Assembly (NCBI GenBank): GCA_944324855.1
Contig: CALUXY010000013.1
Location: 1 to 46,916 of the forward strand
Source: Candidatus Gastranaerophilales bacterium
GTDB taxonomy: Bacteria; Cyanobacteriota; Vampirovibrionia; Gastranaerophilales; Gastranaerophilaceae
DNA length: 46,916 nucleotides
Direction of reading: 5' to 3'
Below are positions 27,701 through 42,700 of the stretch, piece by piece (position 1 is the first letter of the stretch; each line of letters starts with the position of its first letter). The translations under genes were made by a program, and so were the position numbers. Under the pieces are notes generated by a model. That model saw only the letters and a program-made list of their open reading frames with translations. It did not search any database and was not told the origin of the DNA.

Positions 27701-30700
27701 CATCAACATCAAGCGTAGTAACTATACCGCCTTCGCTGTTCAGAATATGAATTTGACCGCCTAAAATTCCGAGTTCTTTCATTGTAGAATTCATATTAGC
27801 GGTTTCGACCGTTTCATAGGATAAATCTTTAGAAATATAACCTGTTTCAATATTTTCATAAAGAGGAGTATTACCGGAGATAGCTTTTCCGATATCACCT
27901 GAGAAGGTAAATGTTCTATCGAGATTAACCGCAGTCAGAACCCCGTTTTTGATTTGGGTTTGAATACCGTAAGCGGCTAAATCGACCATAATATCCTGCA
28001 TTGTATCGTCAGCGTTATATTGAAGATCAACAACAGTATTTTCATCAAGAGTTAAACGTAAAATACCGCCTTCACCTGTGCCTAATATATCTCCGACAAG
28101 GCTGTCTTCTGTCAGGATTGTAGAATTACCAGGAGATTCAAGAGGTTTGTCACTCTTATATCCGTTAGCAAATTCAACATATCCGTCTACAGAGTTTTGG
28201 GTCAAATATGTTCCCAGTTCATCAGTTAGAACAAACCCGTTATCAGAAGTTGCGATAAATTTACCATCAGCATCAACAGATGCTTCAATTCCCATAGCAT
28301 TCAGTTTTGTAATAATATCATCAAGAGTATCATTAGCATTGAACGATATAGTTGTTGTTTTACCGTTTATAATAACACCTAATGCAGCACCTTTTGCAAA
28401 TCCCATTTCTGCAACGGTAGAAGTATTTGTAAGTTTTGATTTATTTTCAATCCAGTTATCCAGCTGCATTTGAGAAACCATGTTGGAAGAACCGTCAACG
28501 AGTTTCAGAGGACCTTCGGTCGTAACGGTAACTTTTCCGTCAGTAATAGACATTGTAATACCGTAATTAGCAAGCAAAACTGCCGCATCGTTAACAGTCA
28601 TGGTGTTATTTATAACTACATTTTGAATGATGTTTCCATTTTTATCTTGAATACTGATCGTACCGGAATCAATACCGAGTGCGGAAAGTTGAGTTGTTCC
28701 GGTTGCCTTTTCTCCGGTGATGGAGGTCAGAACATCTGATACGTATTCGGAAGGCGTTGTGGTTGTAGTTCCGTTTTCGCCTTTCAAAGCACTGCCGATT
28801 GCGCCGATGATATCAGTTTTGGAACCGTCTTCTTTAACAACCGTAAATACACCGTTCGTAATAGAAGCATTAAATCCATGGGCATTCAAGTAATCAATAA
28901 CTTCGCCCAATGTTTGGTCAGGGTCAAATGATTCCATAACAACATTACCGTCTTCATCTATAAATCCGATACTTGCGGCATTGTTGGAATTAAGAAGCTC
29001 TTTAACCGTTGTATTTTCGGTAATAATAGCATCTCCGCCTGCAGCCATCAAGTGTGAAGAATCTGTATTTTGTGTAATCTTATCGTATACTCTGTTTGTG
29101 TAACCGCCGAACAAGGTATTAGCAAGTCCGCCAGTAATATTCATTTCGCCGTCATCTGTTGTAACAGTGAGCTGAGAATTTGTTTCGTCGAATGCTGCAG
29201 TCACACCGGAGATACCGTTTAACCAGTTCATAACATCTTCAACCGTATCTGTATCGTTGAAGTGCTGTGTATGAGTCGTTCCGTTGATTTCAACCGTAAT
29301 ATCTTTAGAGATTGAATTACCGCCGAGATTTGCAAGAATAGAATCTAATGATGCATCGACAGTATATTGTTTAGAAGTATCTTTACCTCTCAATTGCGGA
29401 GTTTGGTCTTCGTAGTATACCCAGCCTTTGTCAGAAGTGAATCCTAAATCTTCCATCACGGACTGGCGTTTAATTTCATCAAGAGAAATCCCTGTTGCAG
29501 CTCCGCTTGTATCGGCAGTCGCATTGTTGTATACGTTTCCTGAGAAAGTATTTGAACCTGCTGTAGAAGCTATAAATCCTTTGCCGCCTGTAACAACACC
29601 GGATGCATAGCTGCCTGTAATAGTAGAGTTACTAACTTTTCCGGCCAAACCGCCTACAGTACCGTTTCTGGTGGATACATTTCCGGATGCAAATGAGTTT
29701 TCTATAGTCGCATTGCTAAGATTACCTACAAGGCCTCCGCCATAAGAGCTGGTGCTCGTAACATTTCCTGATGCATAACTATTCCTAATAGTACCTGTGT
29801 TCATAACACCGACTAAACCACCTGACATACTACCTGTAACATTAACTTCGGCATAAGAATCGCTGATAATAGTACCCGTTGCCGAATTATCAATGTAACC
29901 GACTAAACCACCGGTTGAAGAACCTCCGGTCACTGTACCTTTAGCATAAACATTGGTTATTTCAGTTCTACCGTTAGCTATGTTCGAAACCAGAGCAGCG
30001 CCATAATTGCTGTTAACATTTTCTAGTCCGACATCACGGATAATAGCCTCTTCAACGTATCCGAACAAGCTTGCTTTAAGTCCTGATATGGTATGTCCGT
30101 TACCCATGAAGACACCTTTAAACGCATCTAAAGATGTTCCAATCGGGTCAAAATCAACTCCGGTCATAACAATATCATTATCGAGAACAAATGTTACACC
30201 GGTTGTCACAGCACCGTTTTTGACCAGTTCTGCAAGGTGAACGAGGTCTTGTGCGGTACCTATGTAGAATACTTCGCCGGAATCGAAGGATTGAGCATCT
30301 CTGACATAGGTTTTGTCACCGTTAACCATTGTGTTGTTGGTATTGAGGAACGGAGTTGTATTATCTGTGTACAACCAGCCTTTGTCAGCCGTAAATCCGA
30401 GCCCTTCCATGCGGTCTTGTTCCCACATTTGTGAGAGTTCAAGTCCTGTAATACCTGATGATGAACCTGAACCTACCGCATTGAGTTTTGTAGATTGGTT
30501 GTAAACATTACCGGTAAGAGTTGCTCCTAAAATAGATACTTCGCCCACAAATCCGCCAACTTTACCTGAACCTTCAACAAAACCTGTTGCATAGGAATTG
30601 TTTATAATACCGTGAGCACACCCAATAAATCCACCTGCACTGCCGTTAACAGAAATAACTCTACCTGTAGCATAAGAAGATTCTATTTTACTTGTATTAC

Positions 30701-33700
30701 CACCTGATGCCCAGCCGGCAAAACCTCCTGTATAAATTACATAACGAGCGCTTGCGTTGTAATTATTTACTGTACCTGTAGAATATGAATTTGTAATAGT
30801 TGTATTATCTTCTACCCTGCCGATAAATCCGCCTACACCAGTCCCGGTAACATTTAAATCAACAGCAGCATAAGAATCAACTATAGTAGTCTGATATGCA
30901 CTACCAATAAGTCCTCCTATATCTGCAATAGTATTAGCCGTTGCAGATGTACTACTTTTTATACTGCCACCTAATACATATACATTTTCTATTGATGCTC
31001 CCACAGCATAACCAACTAAAGCGCCAACAAAAGAGCTATTATATGTAGCTGTATTAGCGGTTATAGAGACATCTACTATACCCACATCTTGAATATGAGC
31101 ACCTTCAAGGTATCCAAATAAACCAACAGAATCATATCCACCTGTAAAGTTACTATCTATAGATAGATTAGATATTTCATGCCCGTTTCCATAGAAATCA
31201 CCGCGGAAAGGATTACCTATTGTTGTACCAATCGGCGCAAAATCAATACCAGCCATGTTAATATCGCCATCAAGGATGAATACAGAACCTGTGGTATCTT
31301 CGCCTGCATTGACAAGTTCTGCCAGACGAACTAAGTCTTCTGCCGTTCCGATATAGTATGTATCACCGGCTTCGAATTCTGTCAAACCTCTGACATAAGT
31401 TTTGTCACCGGACATAACACGGTTAGAGTTATCAACCGATACGGAATTCAATACAGGTGTCATCTTGTCAGAAATGTATTTCCAGCCTTTTGCGGTTGTG
31501 AAACCTAAGCCCTGCATTCTTGCGGCATCCTGCATATCGACATAGGCAAGACCTGTGAGTCCGGATGCGGAACCTGAACCAATTCCAGCGATTTCAAGGT
31601 CTGAATTATATATAGCATTTGTCGCAGTAAGTTTTGCCCCGTTAGCAAGTTTTCCTACCAGAGCGCCTGTATTGGACGTTCCTTGAACACGACCGGTAGA
31701 ATAAACTGTATCCAATATGTATGTATAATTGCCGTCAATTCCTTCAAACAAGCCTACCAAACCGCCTAGATTTTGTTGAGTCCCATATACATCGCCTGTT
31801 GCATAAGAATTTTTGATAGTACCGCCGTATCTAATACCGCCAACCAAACCTCCGGCTTGAACAGAAGAATGAACATCACCTGTAGCGTAAGAGTTTTCTA
31901 TAACAGAATACTTTCCGAGGTAACCTATAAGCCCGCCGACATTGGTATTACCTTCAACTTCAGCCGTAGAATAAACATTTTTTAAATTTGAAGTGTTTAC
32001 ATCTCCAATCAAACCGCCGACCTGACTCCTGCTACCGGTAACTTTACCTGTAGAATAAACATTTTCTATTGTTGCATTATTAGCATAACCAACCAGAGCA
32101 CCAACATGACTAGCACCTGATATTTCAACTTTTTCAAGTCTTAAATCGCGAATCGTTGCACCATCAATCCAGCCAAATAAACCAACACGATTTCCTGTTG
32201 AAGATATATTGAGATTAGAAATTTTATACCCGTTGCCGTAGAAGTTACCTTTGAATGCGTTTGTAGAATTTCCTATAGGAACAAGTCCCGATTCATTTTT
32301 AAGATCCAAATCCCCGTCAAGCACAAAATCAATATCAGTTGTATCAAGCCCTTTGTTGTTGACAAAAGTTGCAAGAGCTTTCAAGTCCTCAACCGTTGCG
32401 ATATGATATCTGTTGCCTTTGATAAGAGTTCCGCCGGCGTTAAGAATTTGGCTGACAGTTTGATGTCCGGTGTATACTTCGAGTTCTTCTGATTCGAAGG
32501 TATACAGAGGTGTAACAGTCAGATTCATAACACCTTCCGTAACTTTGTTGCCTAAATCACCTGATACAGACCATTTGAAGTTGGATTTGAAGGTCATTTT
32601 GCCTGAAGAATCAATTGTTGCAACAATTCCGTTACCTTTGAGTTTTGTAATCAAATCCTGTATAGTATCATCGTTAGAAAGCGAAATTGTAACTTTTGAA
32701 CCGTTTTCTTTTGTAATGACAAAATCGTGGCTGTTGTTGTCCCAGAACAGTTCTGACATAGTGCTAGAAAGAGACAGCGTTCTTTGTTCAGTTTTGTAAT
32801 CCACATCAACCGAGCCGGAGCCTGTTTTGCCCAAGACTTTGTTCGCAAGGTCGCCTGATACAGTCAACACACTGTCACTGTTTGACCCGATGGTCATTTT
32901 GCCATCGTAGATTGTTGCCGTAACACCGTAACCTGCAAGAGCATCAATCAAGTCTTGAACGGTATCATCAGAGCCTAAAGTGATATTATTACCGTTAACT
33001 GTAAATGTATGGTTATTACTGTCACCGAACAGGTCGCCTATTGTGGTTGAAGCATCCATTGCATAGGTGTTTGTAGTCGTACCCGTACCTGCTGTAACTT
33101 TGTCCATTGTATATGAACCGGCAACAGATGATATAGGGTTGAGAGTGATAGTAGTTGAACCGAATAGTTTGGAAATAAGTCCGTTATTTTCTTTAATAGT
33201 CACTGTATTCCCTGATTCCAGAGAAATTTTGCCGTTATTCCATGAGGCAATTATACCTTGGTCATTAAATGCATCAATAATATCTTGTATTGTGGTAGAT
33301 GAGGTAACATTTATATTACTTCCGCCGGATACTGTTATAGTACCTGATGAATACCCATCAATCAACTGACCAACAGTAGTGTTGAGTGTTGCATCATGAG
33401 TAACGGTAGTGGTCGAGCCGGCAGAGCCTGTCATATTGCCGAAGTTTGGAGTTTGATCTGCGGTATACACCCAGCCGTTAGCAGTAGAGAATCCTAGGGA
33501 TTCCATAGTCGATTGATTCTGCATCTGGTCAAGTGTCAATCCTGTTACTCCGGCTTGTGAGGTTCCATCATTCGTTCCAATAGCTTTGTATCCTTTGCCG
33601 TTATTATAATAAACCGTATTGGAGATATTTGTTGCTGGTCTCACTTCTTCATAATTAGAGACTACCCCAAAGATATAACCAACATAACCATCACCCGTAT

Positions 33701-36700
33701 TTACCGATAAATTACCGGCATAGTAAGCATTATTTAATATTATACCATTAGTGTCTGCCGTATTATATCCTCCGATTAACCCTCCAATACCGCTGTCACC
33801 CCCCATTCCTCCTGTTTTTTTAAAATTATCGACAGTAATATCAGTGATTGAATATACATTGGATACTTCAAGAGTTCCCAGGGTAGTATTAACATATCCG
33901 ATTAAACCACCCATACCACCAGAACTTCCAAAATAAGTAGTAATACTTGAATCAACAGTTATACTCCCCGCAGAATAAGAATTTTTGATTTTAACATTTC
34001 CTGATGTACCAAGAACAAGTCCTCCTACATTACCGGTAGTATTTCTGTCAGTTATAGTTATATCAACATCTGCATAACTTGATTCCAATATACTATTATC
34101 ATTTAAAGATGCAACCAGACCACCAAAAGAGGCCCCTTCATATTTCAGAGTAACAGAACCTGTCGCGTATGTATTTTTAATAACAGTATTACCCCAAGCA
34201 TTATTTACTAAAGTAGCATAATTACTACTGGTATTGCTGCTAAAGTCAACGATACCGACATCTTGAATTTTTGCATCTTCAACATTATTAAATAATGCAC
34301 AATGAAGATTTGAGATAGTGTGACCGTTACCGTAGAAGTTACCTCTGAAATAATTTTCAGTATAACCACCACTACCTCCTCCAATGTAGAGCCCGATACC
34401 ATCCCAAGATTCACCGGTCATATCAATATCGGCATTTAAAATGAAATTGATCCCTGTTGTATCAACTCCACTGTTAGTTAAATATGCCAGTTGTTGTAAG
34501 TCTGCGGCTGTTTCTATATAATAATCTGTTCCTGCAACAAATGTATCAACATCCGAGACTAAATTTATGTTGGAAGCCGCTCCTGCCACATTGCCAAAAT
34601 GCGGAGTTGAACCATTTGTATATGACCATGTTCCTCTATAAAAACCATAAGCTTGCATAAAATCCGCATCAGTCATACCGGTATATGCTAAACCTCTATC
34701 ATTAGTAATTGTAGATGAATCAGCAATACTACCTGCTGTAGTATTAATTCCAAAATCTGAATTATATACCAGATTATCAGCTGTTGCACCAAGAGAATAA
34801 TAGCCAAACATTCCGCCGACATATTGTTCAGTCGTTCCACTTGCTGTTATATCAACCGATGTGTATGTATCGTTGATACTTCCACCCTCTACATAACCTA
34901 TTAATCCGCCTAAATAATCTATAACAGCTGACGATGTTGATATAGTACCTGTAGCATACGCATCATTAATAATTGTGCCGGCATTAGTACTGTAGTTGAT
35001 ACCGGTATATCCTATTAATCCGCCTACAAGGTTTTGTTGCGTATTAGATGTGATATTATTGTTTGCAGCATAGGATTTTTCAATTGTACTGTAGTTTGCA
35101 GCACCAATCAACCCTCCAATTTCTGATGTTTCAGAACCGGCAACATCAATATTTAACTTACTGGTATAGCTGTTCTTTATAGTTGTTTCTTGTGCATAAC
35201 CGACTAAACCACCAATCTGCAACCAAGTAGCATTAGAGTCTACGTTAATAGAACCGCCTTTGATATATACATTATCTATTGTTGAATTAACGGCTGAACC
35301 TGCTAAAGCGCCGATATTACTATTTTCGACATCAAAAGTTACATTTTCAAAACCCAAATCTTTTATCACTGCACCATTAACTATTCGGAATAAACCTATA
35401 TCATTATAAGAGATATTACCATTCTCTTCAATTGTTTGATCAATAGTTAGATTTGAGATCACATGTCCGTTACCATAGAAATTACCTTTAAAGTGATTTA
35501 TCATAGTAAAATTTATTCCGGACATATCTATATCATTATCAAGAATAAATGATACCCCTGAACTTGTATTACCTGAAGAATCACTATTAAGTATTTCAGC
35601 CATTTTTACTAAATCAGCGGCAGAACCGATATAATATGCTTTCCCTTTCTCAAGTGTATCAGTATCACTAAGGGATGATATATAGGTTTTAATTGTAGGC
35701 TCATCTTCATAATATAGTGTACCAAAATGCGGAGTCATATTCGGTCCGTATTCCCACCCGTTGAAATTATTGAATATGTTATCCATTGTCCCTGTTGTGT
35801 TTTGCATATATGCAAGATTTTGAGATGTAATTCCAGAACTGGATACACCAGTACCTATAGCAGTGCAGTCATTGTTCAGAGATATTGCATTTGTTATACT
35901 TCCGGCATTAATTAAGTTTCCTACAAATCCACCATAATTACCATTATATGAATATATATTACCAAAATCTTGGGTTGTATAAACACGGTTTATTGTTGCA
36001 GTATCAATAACACCTGCAAACCCGCCAACATCATAGTTTGTAGGTGAAAGATTTCCAATAACACTGACTTTCCCAATAGAAAAAGAATCATTAATTTCAC
36101 CGCTTTTTAAATATCCAACAAATCCGCCGGCTGATGTCATTGAGTACCATAAGTCTACTTTTCCAGCGGTATAAGACCTACTGACCACAGCATTTTCCAT
36201 ATATCCGATTAATCCGCCGGCGTTCATACCATTACCTGACACAGAAGAATCGGAATAACTTGATTTTATGATAACATTATTAGATGCATCACCTACGACT
36301 TTTCCGACCAAACCGCCGACAGCACGGCTTGCAATCGAACCAGTGCCGCCAGTCCTGCTACCATTAATCGAACCCGTAGTATATGAATTGATTATCTGTA
36401 CACTGCCTTGAACAACATTTGCCAGACCGCCAACAGCAACATAATCATTGGTTTCAGATGATGAAAAACTCCTACTCACAGAAATATTTTCGAGACCTAA
36501 GTCTCTGACTACGGCATCACCGCTCAATATATTGAAAAATCCGCCTGCTTCAGATTTTAAACCTTTTATAACATGCCCGTTGCCGTAGAATTTGCCGGTA
36601 AATATGTTATTTATAGTATAAGTCCCAGAATAACTTGTTAAATCAATGTCATTTTCTAGTACAAGAGTAATATTAGGAAGTTGATCAACACTCATCGCTG

Positions 36701-39700
36701 ATAATTTCCGCAAGTCCGCCTCGGTACTTATATAATAAGTTTTTCCCTCTTGAAGAGATGTAACATCAGAAACGTAGACTTTAGACCTTTCAGGAAGAGA
36801 ATATCCGTCAACAATATCAATAAACCCTTTTGATAAAATATTTCCGCTTGCTCCTACAATGTTTGCAGCATCAATAAATCCACCTGATAAACTACTGCTC
36901 CCTGAACTGGATGGATTCTTTGTTTCTACTGAATCAATGAAACCATCGGAATCTAAACCGCCCGGGACGGTGACGGTTTCGTCGTAGGTGACTTTGTTGC
37001 CTGTATAAGTATAAACGTTGTTTCCGCTGCCGCCGAAGAGTTTGGTTGCAACTTCGCCCGATAGTGTCCAGCGGGATTCGTCAAATACTTTGAACTTGTG
37101 ATCGCCCGTAACATCTGCCTCAATACCTTCTGCTGCCAGTTTATCAATAACATCCTGTACAGTATCAGTTGATGAGCAGGCAATGTTCTTAGCAGTTCCG
37201 CCCTCAACCTGTACTGTCAGGGTATGAGAACTTGAATCCCCGAACAACTGCCCGATAGTGGTTGAGGTTGACATATCAAACCCGACATTTGTTGTAGTTA
37301 CATTTCCGAAATGCGGGGTTGCACCGGCTGTATACTGCCAGCCCTCCGCAGCGGTGAAACCTAAACCTTGCATTGTAGATTGGTTTTTCAATTGATCCAT
37401 TGTAAGAGCGCTGGCACCTGACAGACTACCAGTAGATACTGCACTAGACGCCGCAGCACTATTAAATGCCGAATTGCTAACAGTCGTGTTGCCACTATCC
37501 ATAGTGCCGAGAACCCCTCCAACATTTGTTCCGAAAAGCGTAGAACCTGCATAATACGCATTGGTGATTGTGCCGGAACCGATACCTATTAATCCACCGA
37601 CATTAGAATCGGAAGCAGTAGATGATATATTCACTGTTGAATAAACATTTTTTATATTACCGCTGGCAGAACCAACCAAACCGCCGATGACATTCCCGGA
37701 ACCACTAATATTACCAGAGGAGAATGCGTGTTCAATTGTTGATGATACTAACATACCAACCAAACCACCGACGGTGCTGTTAGCAGTTATATCAATATCT
37801 GCCCAGGAATTAGTGATAGTAGAATTTGAAAGATATCCTGCTAAACCTCCGCTAGTACCTTGACTGGATATCGTACCTCCATCAACATAAGAATTTTTGA
37901 TAGTAGTATTTGTTCCATAACCTACTAAGGCGCCTGCAGCACCTGTAATTGTTACGTTTTCAAGTCCGATATCTTGAATAGTTGCATCGTCTGTAATCCC
38001 AAAGAAACCAATAGGACCACCTGAAGTACTACTTATTTTCAAGTTAGATATTACATGTCCATTACCATAGAAATTGCCTTTAAATACTGCATTAGAACCC
38101 CCAATCCCTGCAAAGTTGGACACTGATGACATATTAATATCTTGTTCCAAGATGAAGGTAACATCGGTCGTATCTTTGCCGCTGTTAACAAGTTCTGCCA
38201 ACTTGTTCAAATCCGTAACAGATTTGATGTAATAGGTATTTCCAGACACAAAATCTGAGACATCTGAAACATAGGCTTTTGCTGCTGGAGCAGATGTAAC
38301 CGTTACATTTCCGAAATGCGGGGTTGCACCGGCTGTATACTGCCAGCCCTCCGCAGCGGTGAAACCTAAACCTTGCATTGTAGATTGGTTTTTCAATTGA
38401 TCCATTGTAAGAGCGCTGGCACCTGACAGACTACCAGTAGATACTGCACTAGACGCCGCAGCACTATTAAATGCCGAATTGCTAACAGTCGTGTTGCCAC
38501 TATCCATAGTGCCGAGAACCCCTCCAACATTTGTTCCGAAAAGCGTAGAACCTGCATAATACGCATTGGTGATTGTGCCGGAACCGATACCTATTAATCC
38601 ACCGACATTAGAATCGGAAGCAGTAGATGATATATTCACTGTTGAATAAACATTTTTTATATTACCGCTGGCAGAACCAACCAAACCGCCGATGACATTC
38701 CCGGAACCACTAATATTACCAGAGGAGAATGCGTGTTCAATTGTTGATGATACTAACATACCAACCAAACCACCGACGGTGCTGTTAGCAGTTATATCAA
38801 TATCTGCCCAGGAATTAGTGATAGTAGAATTTGAAAGATATCCTGCTAAACCTCCGCTAGTACCTTGACTGGATATCGTACCTCCATCAACATAAGAATT
38901 TTTGATAGTAGTATTTGTTCCATAACCTACTAAGGCGCCTGCAGCACCTGTAATTGTTACGTTTTCAAGTCCGATATCTTGAATAGTTGCATCGTCTGTA
39001 ATCCCAAAGAAACCAATAGGACCACCTGAAGTACTACTTATTTTCAAGTTAGATATTACATGTCCATTACCATAGAAATTGCCTTTAAATACTGCATTAG
39101 AACCCCCAATCCCTGCAAAGTTGGACACTGATGACATATTAATATCTTGTTCCAAGATGAAGGTAACATCGGTCGTATCTTTGCCGCTGTTAACAAGTTC
39201 TGCCAACTTGTTCAAATCCGCAACAGATTTGATGAGATAAGTATTCCCTGATACGAAATCCGAAACGTCAGAAACATACTGTGCTCCGGAGGTTGAACCT
39301 GTATCAACTTTGTGAAGAGTTCCTGAATATGTAATATCGTATGTACCGCCGCCAGCTGATGAGTTTGAATGTGTCAGACCAAGCTGTCCTAACAAATCAC
39401 CATCAAATTCTATATCAGAACTTATTGTTATCTTTCCGGTCGTAAACAAAGTAACGGTTGCACCATTAAGTTCAAGCATGTCTATTACATCTCCGAGAGT
39501 ATTATCAGATGTAAATGTAGTTAAAATTGGATCTTGACCTACCGGACGAAAACCATTACCTAATGTTCCGCTTGTAATCCCGAGTTCGCCAAGTGTTGTA
39601 TCGCTGGTGATAGCATTTGAATCAATAAATTTTTCTTTTTCATTCAATACCGGTTCTGAACCGCCAAAAAGTTTTAAGGCAAAAAGATTTGTCAGAGTAT

Positions 39701-42700
39701 GACCACTGGATTCAGTGGTAAAATCTATTTTAAAATCAGACGATGTACTTGAAACGCGTAATTTCCCTAAGTTATATGTAACAGATAAACCTAAACCTTT
39801 CAGTTCATCAATAACATCCTGTAGTGTATCACTACCATTAAAACTAAGCGTTGATCTAGAACCATTATTTGTTACGACCAAATCAGTGACAAGCGAACCA
39901 AATCCGCTGTTGTTATAAGACATAATCTCAGATACCGTAGTCGAAAGTGATGCTACGACAGTGGAAGTAGTAGGTGTAGTTATCTTATCTGTCTGCCATG
40001 TTCTTGTATTATGTTTGTATGTAGAATCATTCGGATTAGTCTCCGTAGTACCCAATGCAAGCCCAAGTTCAGAATTCAGGTAATCTAAAAATGTACCTGC
40101 TATCAAGGCACCGCAGCCGTCTGTCCAATTAGAGGTGGAAACTGTTATTTTCCCTGTCGTAGAGCTATAATTGATTCTTCCTGCACCTACTGAAACAGAT
40201 ATATCTGCAAGAGTAGTATCGGCAGCAATAGTTATTGTTTTTGAGCCTGTGATATTACCAGTATGCTGAAATCCATATGAATCGCCTAGACTTGGGCCGC
40301 TTGAAACTCCCGTGTTTGGACCACTGAAACCGCCGTTTAAATCCGGCTCAACTATACCATTATCATGCTGACCTGCAGTGTTATTAATGACAATTGTTTT
40401 ACCAATAACATCAGAACCAAATAAATCAACCAATTTTGTTGAAGATGATGCATAAGCGGTTGAAGTGGATTCTGTTACTGCATTTATTGATGAGCCCTGA
40501 TAATAATATTCCGTTTTAGAAGTACTTCCCCCGCCTCCGGCTGGCGGGTTATGGATATCCGGATTCGTTATAAACCCGTCAGGGTCAACCGTTATAGTTG
40601 TACCGCTGTCGCCGGTTACATTGTCCGGGGTTGTTATAAATCCGTCAGAATCTGAAACCGTTTCGCTCGATGAGATAATTTCTCCCGTATACTCGTAACC
40701 ATCTTTGTTTCCTATTTCAGTCTTGTCGTAATATACCTTGTCACCCACAATAGAGAAGTTAAACCCGTTTGAAGCTCCTTCAACTACCGCTGTATACTTA
40801 ATATTCTTAGCAACATAAGTATAATACTCATCCTCTGTCTTGACCTTGGTCAAACCAATTACATCAGCAAGTGTCCCAGATATATCCATATCGGTTTTCA
40901 AAACAAGTTTATTGCCTGACAAATACGCATCAAACGCCATATCATACGTCGGATCATATACCTTCAAATTATCTATATAATCAATTACATCCTGCAATGT
41001 AGTTGTATCTGAATCAAATGTCTTGGTTGCATAAGAACCTATCTTCAATGTATAACTGTTTGCCGGCAATCTCGCATCGTTGTTCAACGGATCTGACGCA
41101 CCGGGAGTCAACAACTCTGACAGAGTTGCATCCAATGTCGCATCGGTAATATTCCCGAACAAATCAACAAACTCATCCTCAGGACCTATCAGCCCGTCAG
41201 ATGTCACTGCATCCGCAGCCGTTCCGGATTGGTTCGTAGCGTTATTTATACTGCCTGTGTAAGTAATATCCTTACCGGATTCGCCTTTGCCGTTTTGGAT
41301 ACTTGTTATATACTTCAACGGCTCATACTCGATATAAGATATCGGAGAACCTACCATCGTAGTACCTGTAATAACTTCTTCCGTCAGCATACCCAATGCT
41401 GTCGGCAAAGAGCCGGTAACATACCCGCCGCCCGTGATAGAGATTATTCCGTTCTCTATCTTGGCATAAGTCTTGCCGCTCGTACCGTTCGCCGTATTCA
41501 AGGCATTATTTATCTGATTCAGCCAGTCGCCGATTGTTGCTGTACCCGATGAACCAGTTGTAGAACTTGCCTTGACTACAGTACCATCCGGTAAATAAAT
41601 TGCATAATCTCTTAAATTTGTATTAATGCCCAAATCATTGAATGTTGTAGATGCATCAGCCTCAACATCCTCTGTTTTGGCATAAATAGGAGTATTACTA
41701 GAAATTGTTGTCTTATAATCCGTAACGTCAAATCCGAGAGCCGCTGCAAGTGTGCCGTCTATTGCTACTCCCGTAATACTGATTGTGTTATCAGAATTCA
41801 ACGTCATACTGCCGCCGGCTGCCACAATATCGTTCTTGATATCCGTCAACGTTACATCTGTATTATAAGAATGTGTTGTACCGTTTATACCCAGCAGGTA
41901 ACTCTTATCATCGCCTGTTATACTGCCGACTGTCGAACTCCAGCTCAGGTTTCCTTCTTTTTCGCCCATCAAAACAGATGAACTTGTAGAAGTCATTGAT
42001 TCTGTAACCTCCAGATTACCGCTCGTTATCGTTGTACCGTATGAGGTTTCAACCAAGCCCAGTGCATCAACCAGTGTTCCTTCAAGATGTACACCATCAA
42101 TTACAATATACCCGTCAGCATCTATACTTGCGCTGCCGCCTGCTGCGATTATATCCGCAAAGATATCATCCAGAGTAACACCGTTTGCATAGCTTATCTC
42201 TGTCCCGCCGTCTATTGATAACGTATACCCGCCGGCTCTCGGCGCCGCCGCAGGTGCTGCCATTCTTGCAGGAGCAGCTGAGAATGTAGATATACCGCTT
42301 GCACCCCCAAACAATTCATCAAGAGAAGTGCTGCCGTTTGCAACCGTTGTTGCGCCCGGAATATATACAGGGTTAACCGTTGAAAATCTTGTGCCGTCCT
42401 CTACCGAATCAAAGCCCAGTGCGCCGACAAGTGTTCCGCTCATTGTTACATCTTCGATACTTATAGTGTTATCATCGTTGATTGTAAACTTGCCGCCTGC
42501 AGCCTCAATCTGGTTCTTCAATGTTTGAAGTGTAGTATCTTTTGTATAAGTAGTTGTTGTACCGCCGTCAACGCTCAATGTGTAATTGGATGATGTTCCT
42601 AATATATCGCCAATCTTGGATGACAAACTGATATCATGTTCTATCGTTGCATCCATATCACTGCCGGAAGCTGATGAATCTGTTACAACAGTCAATGTCC

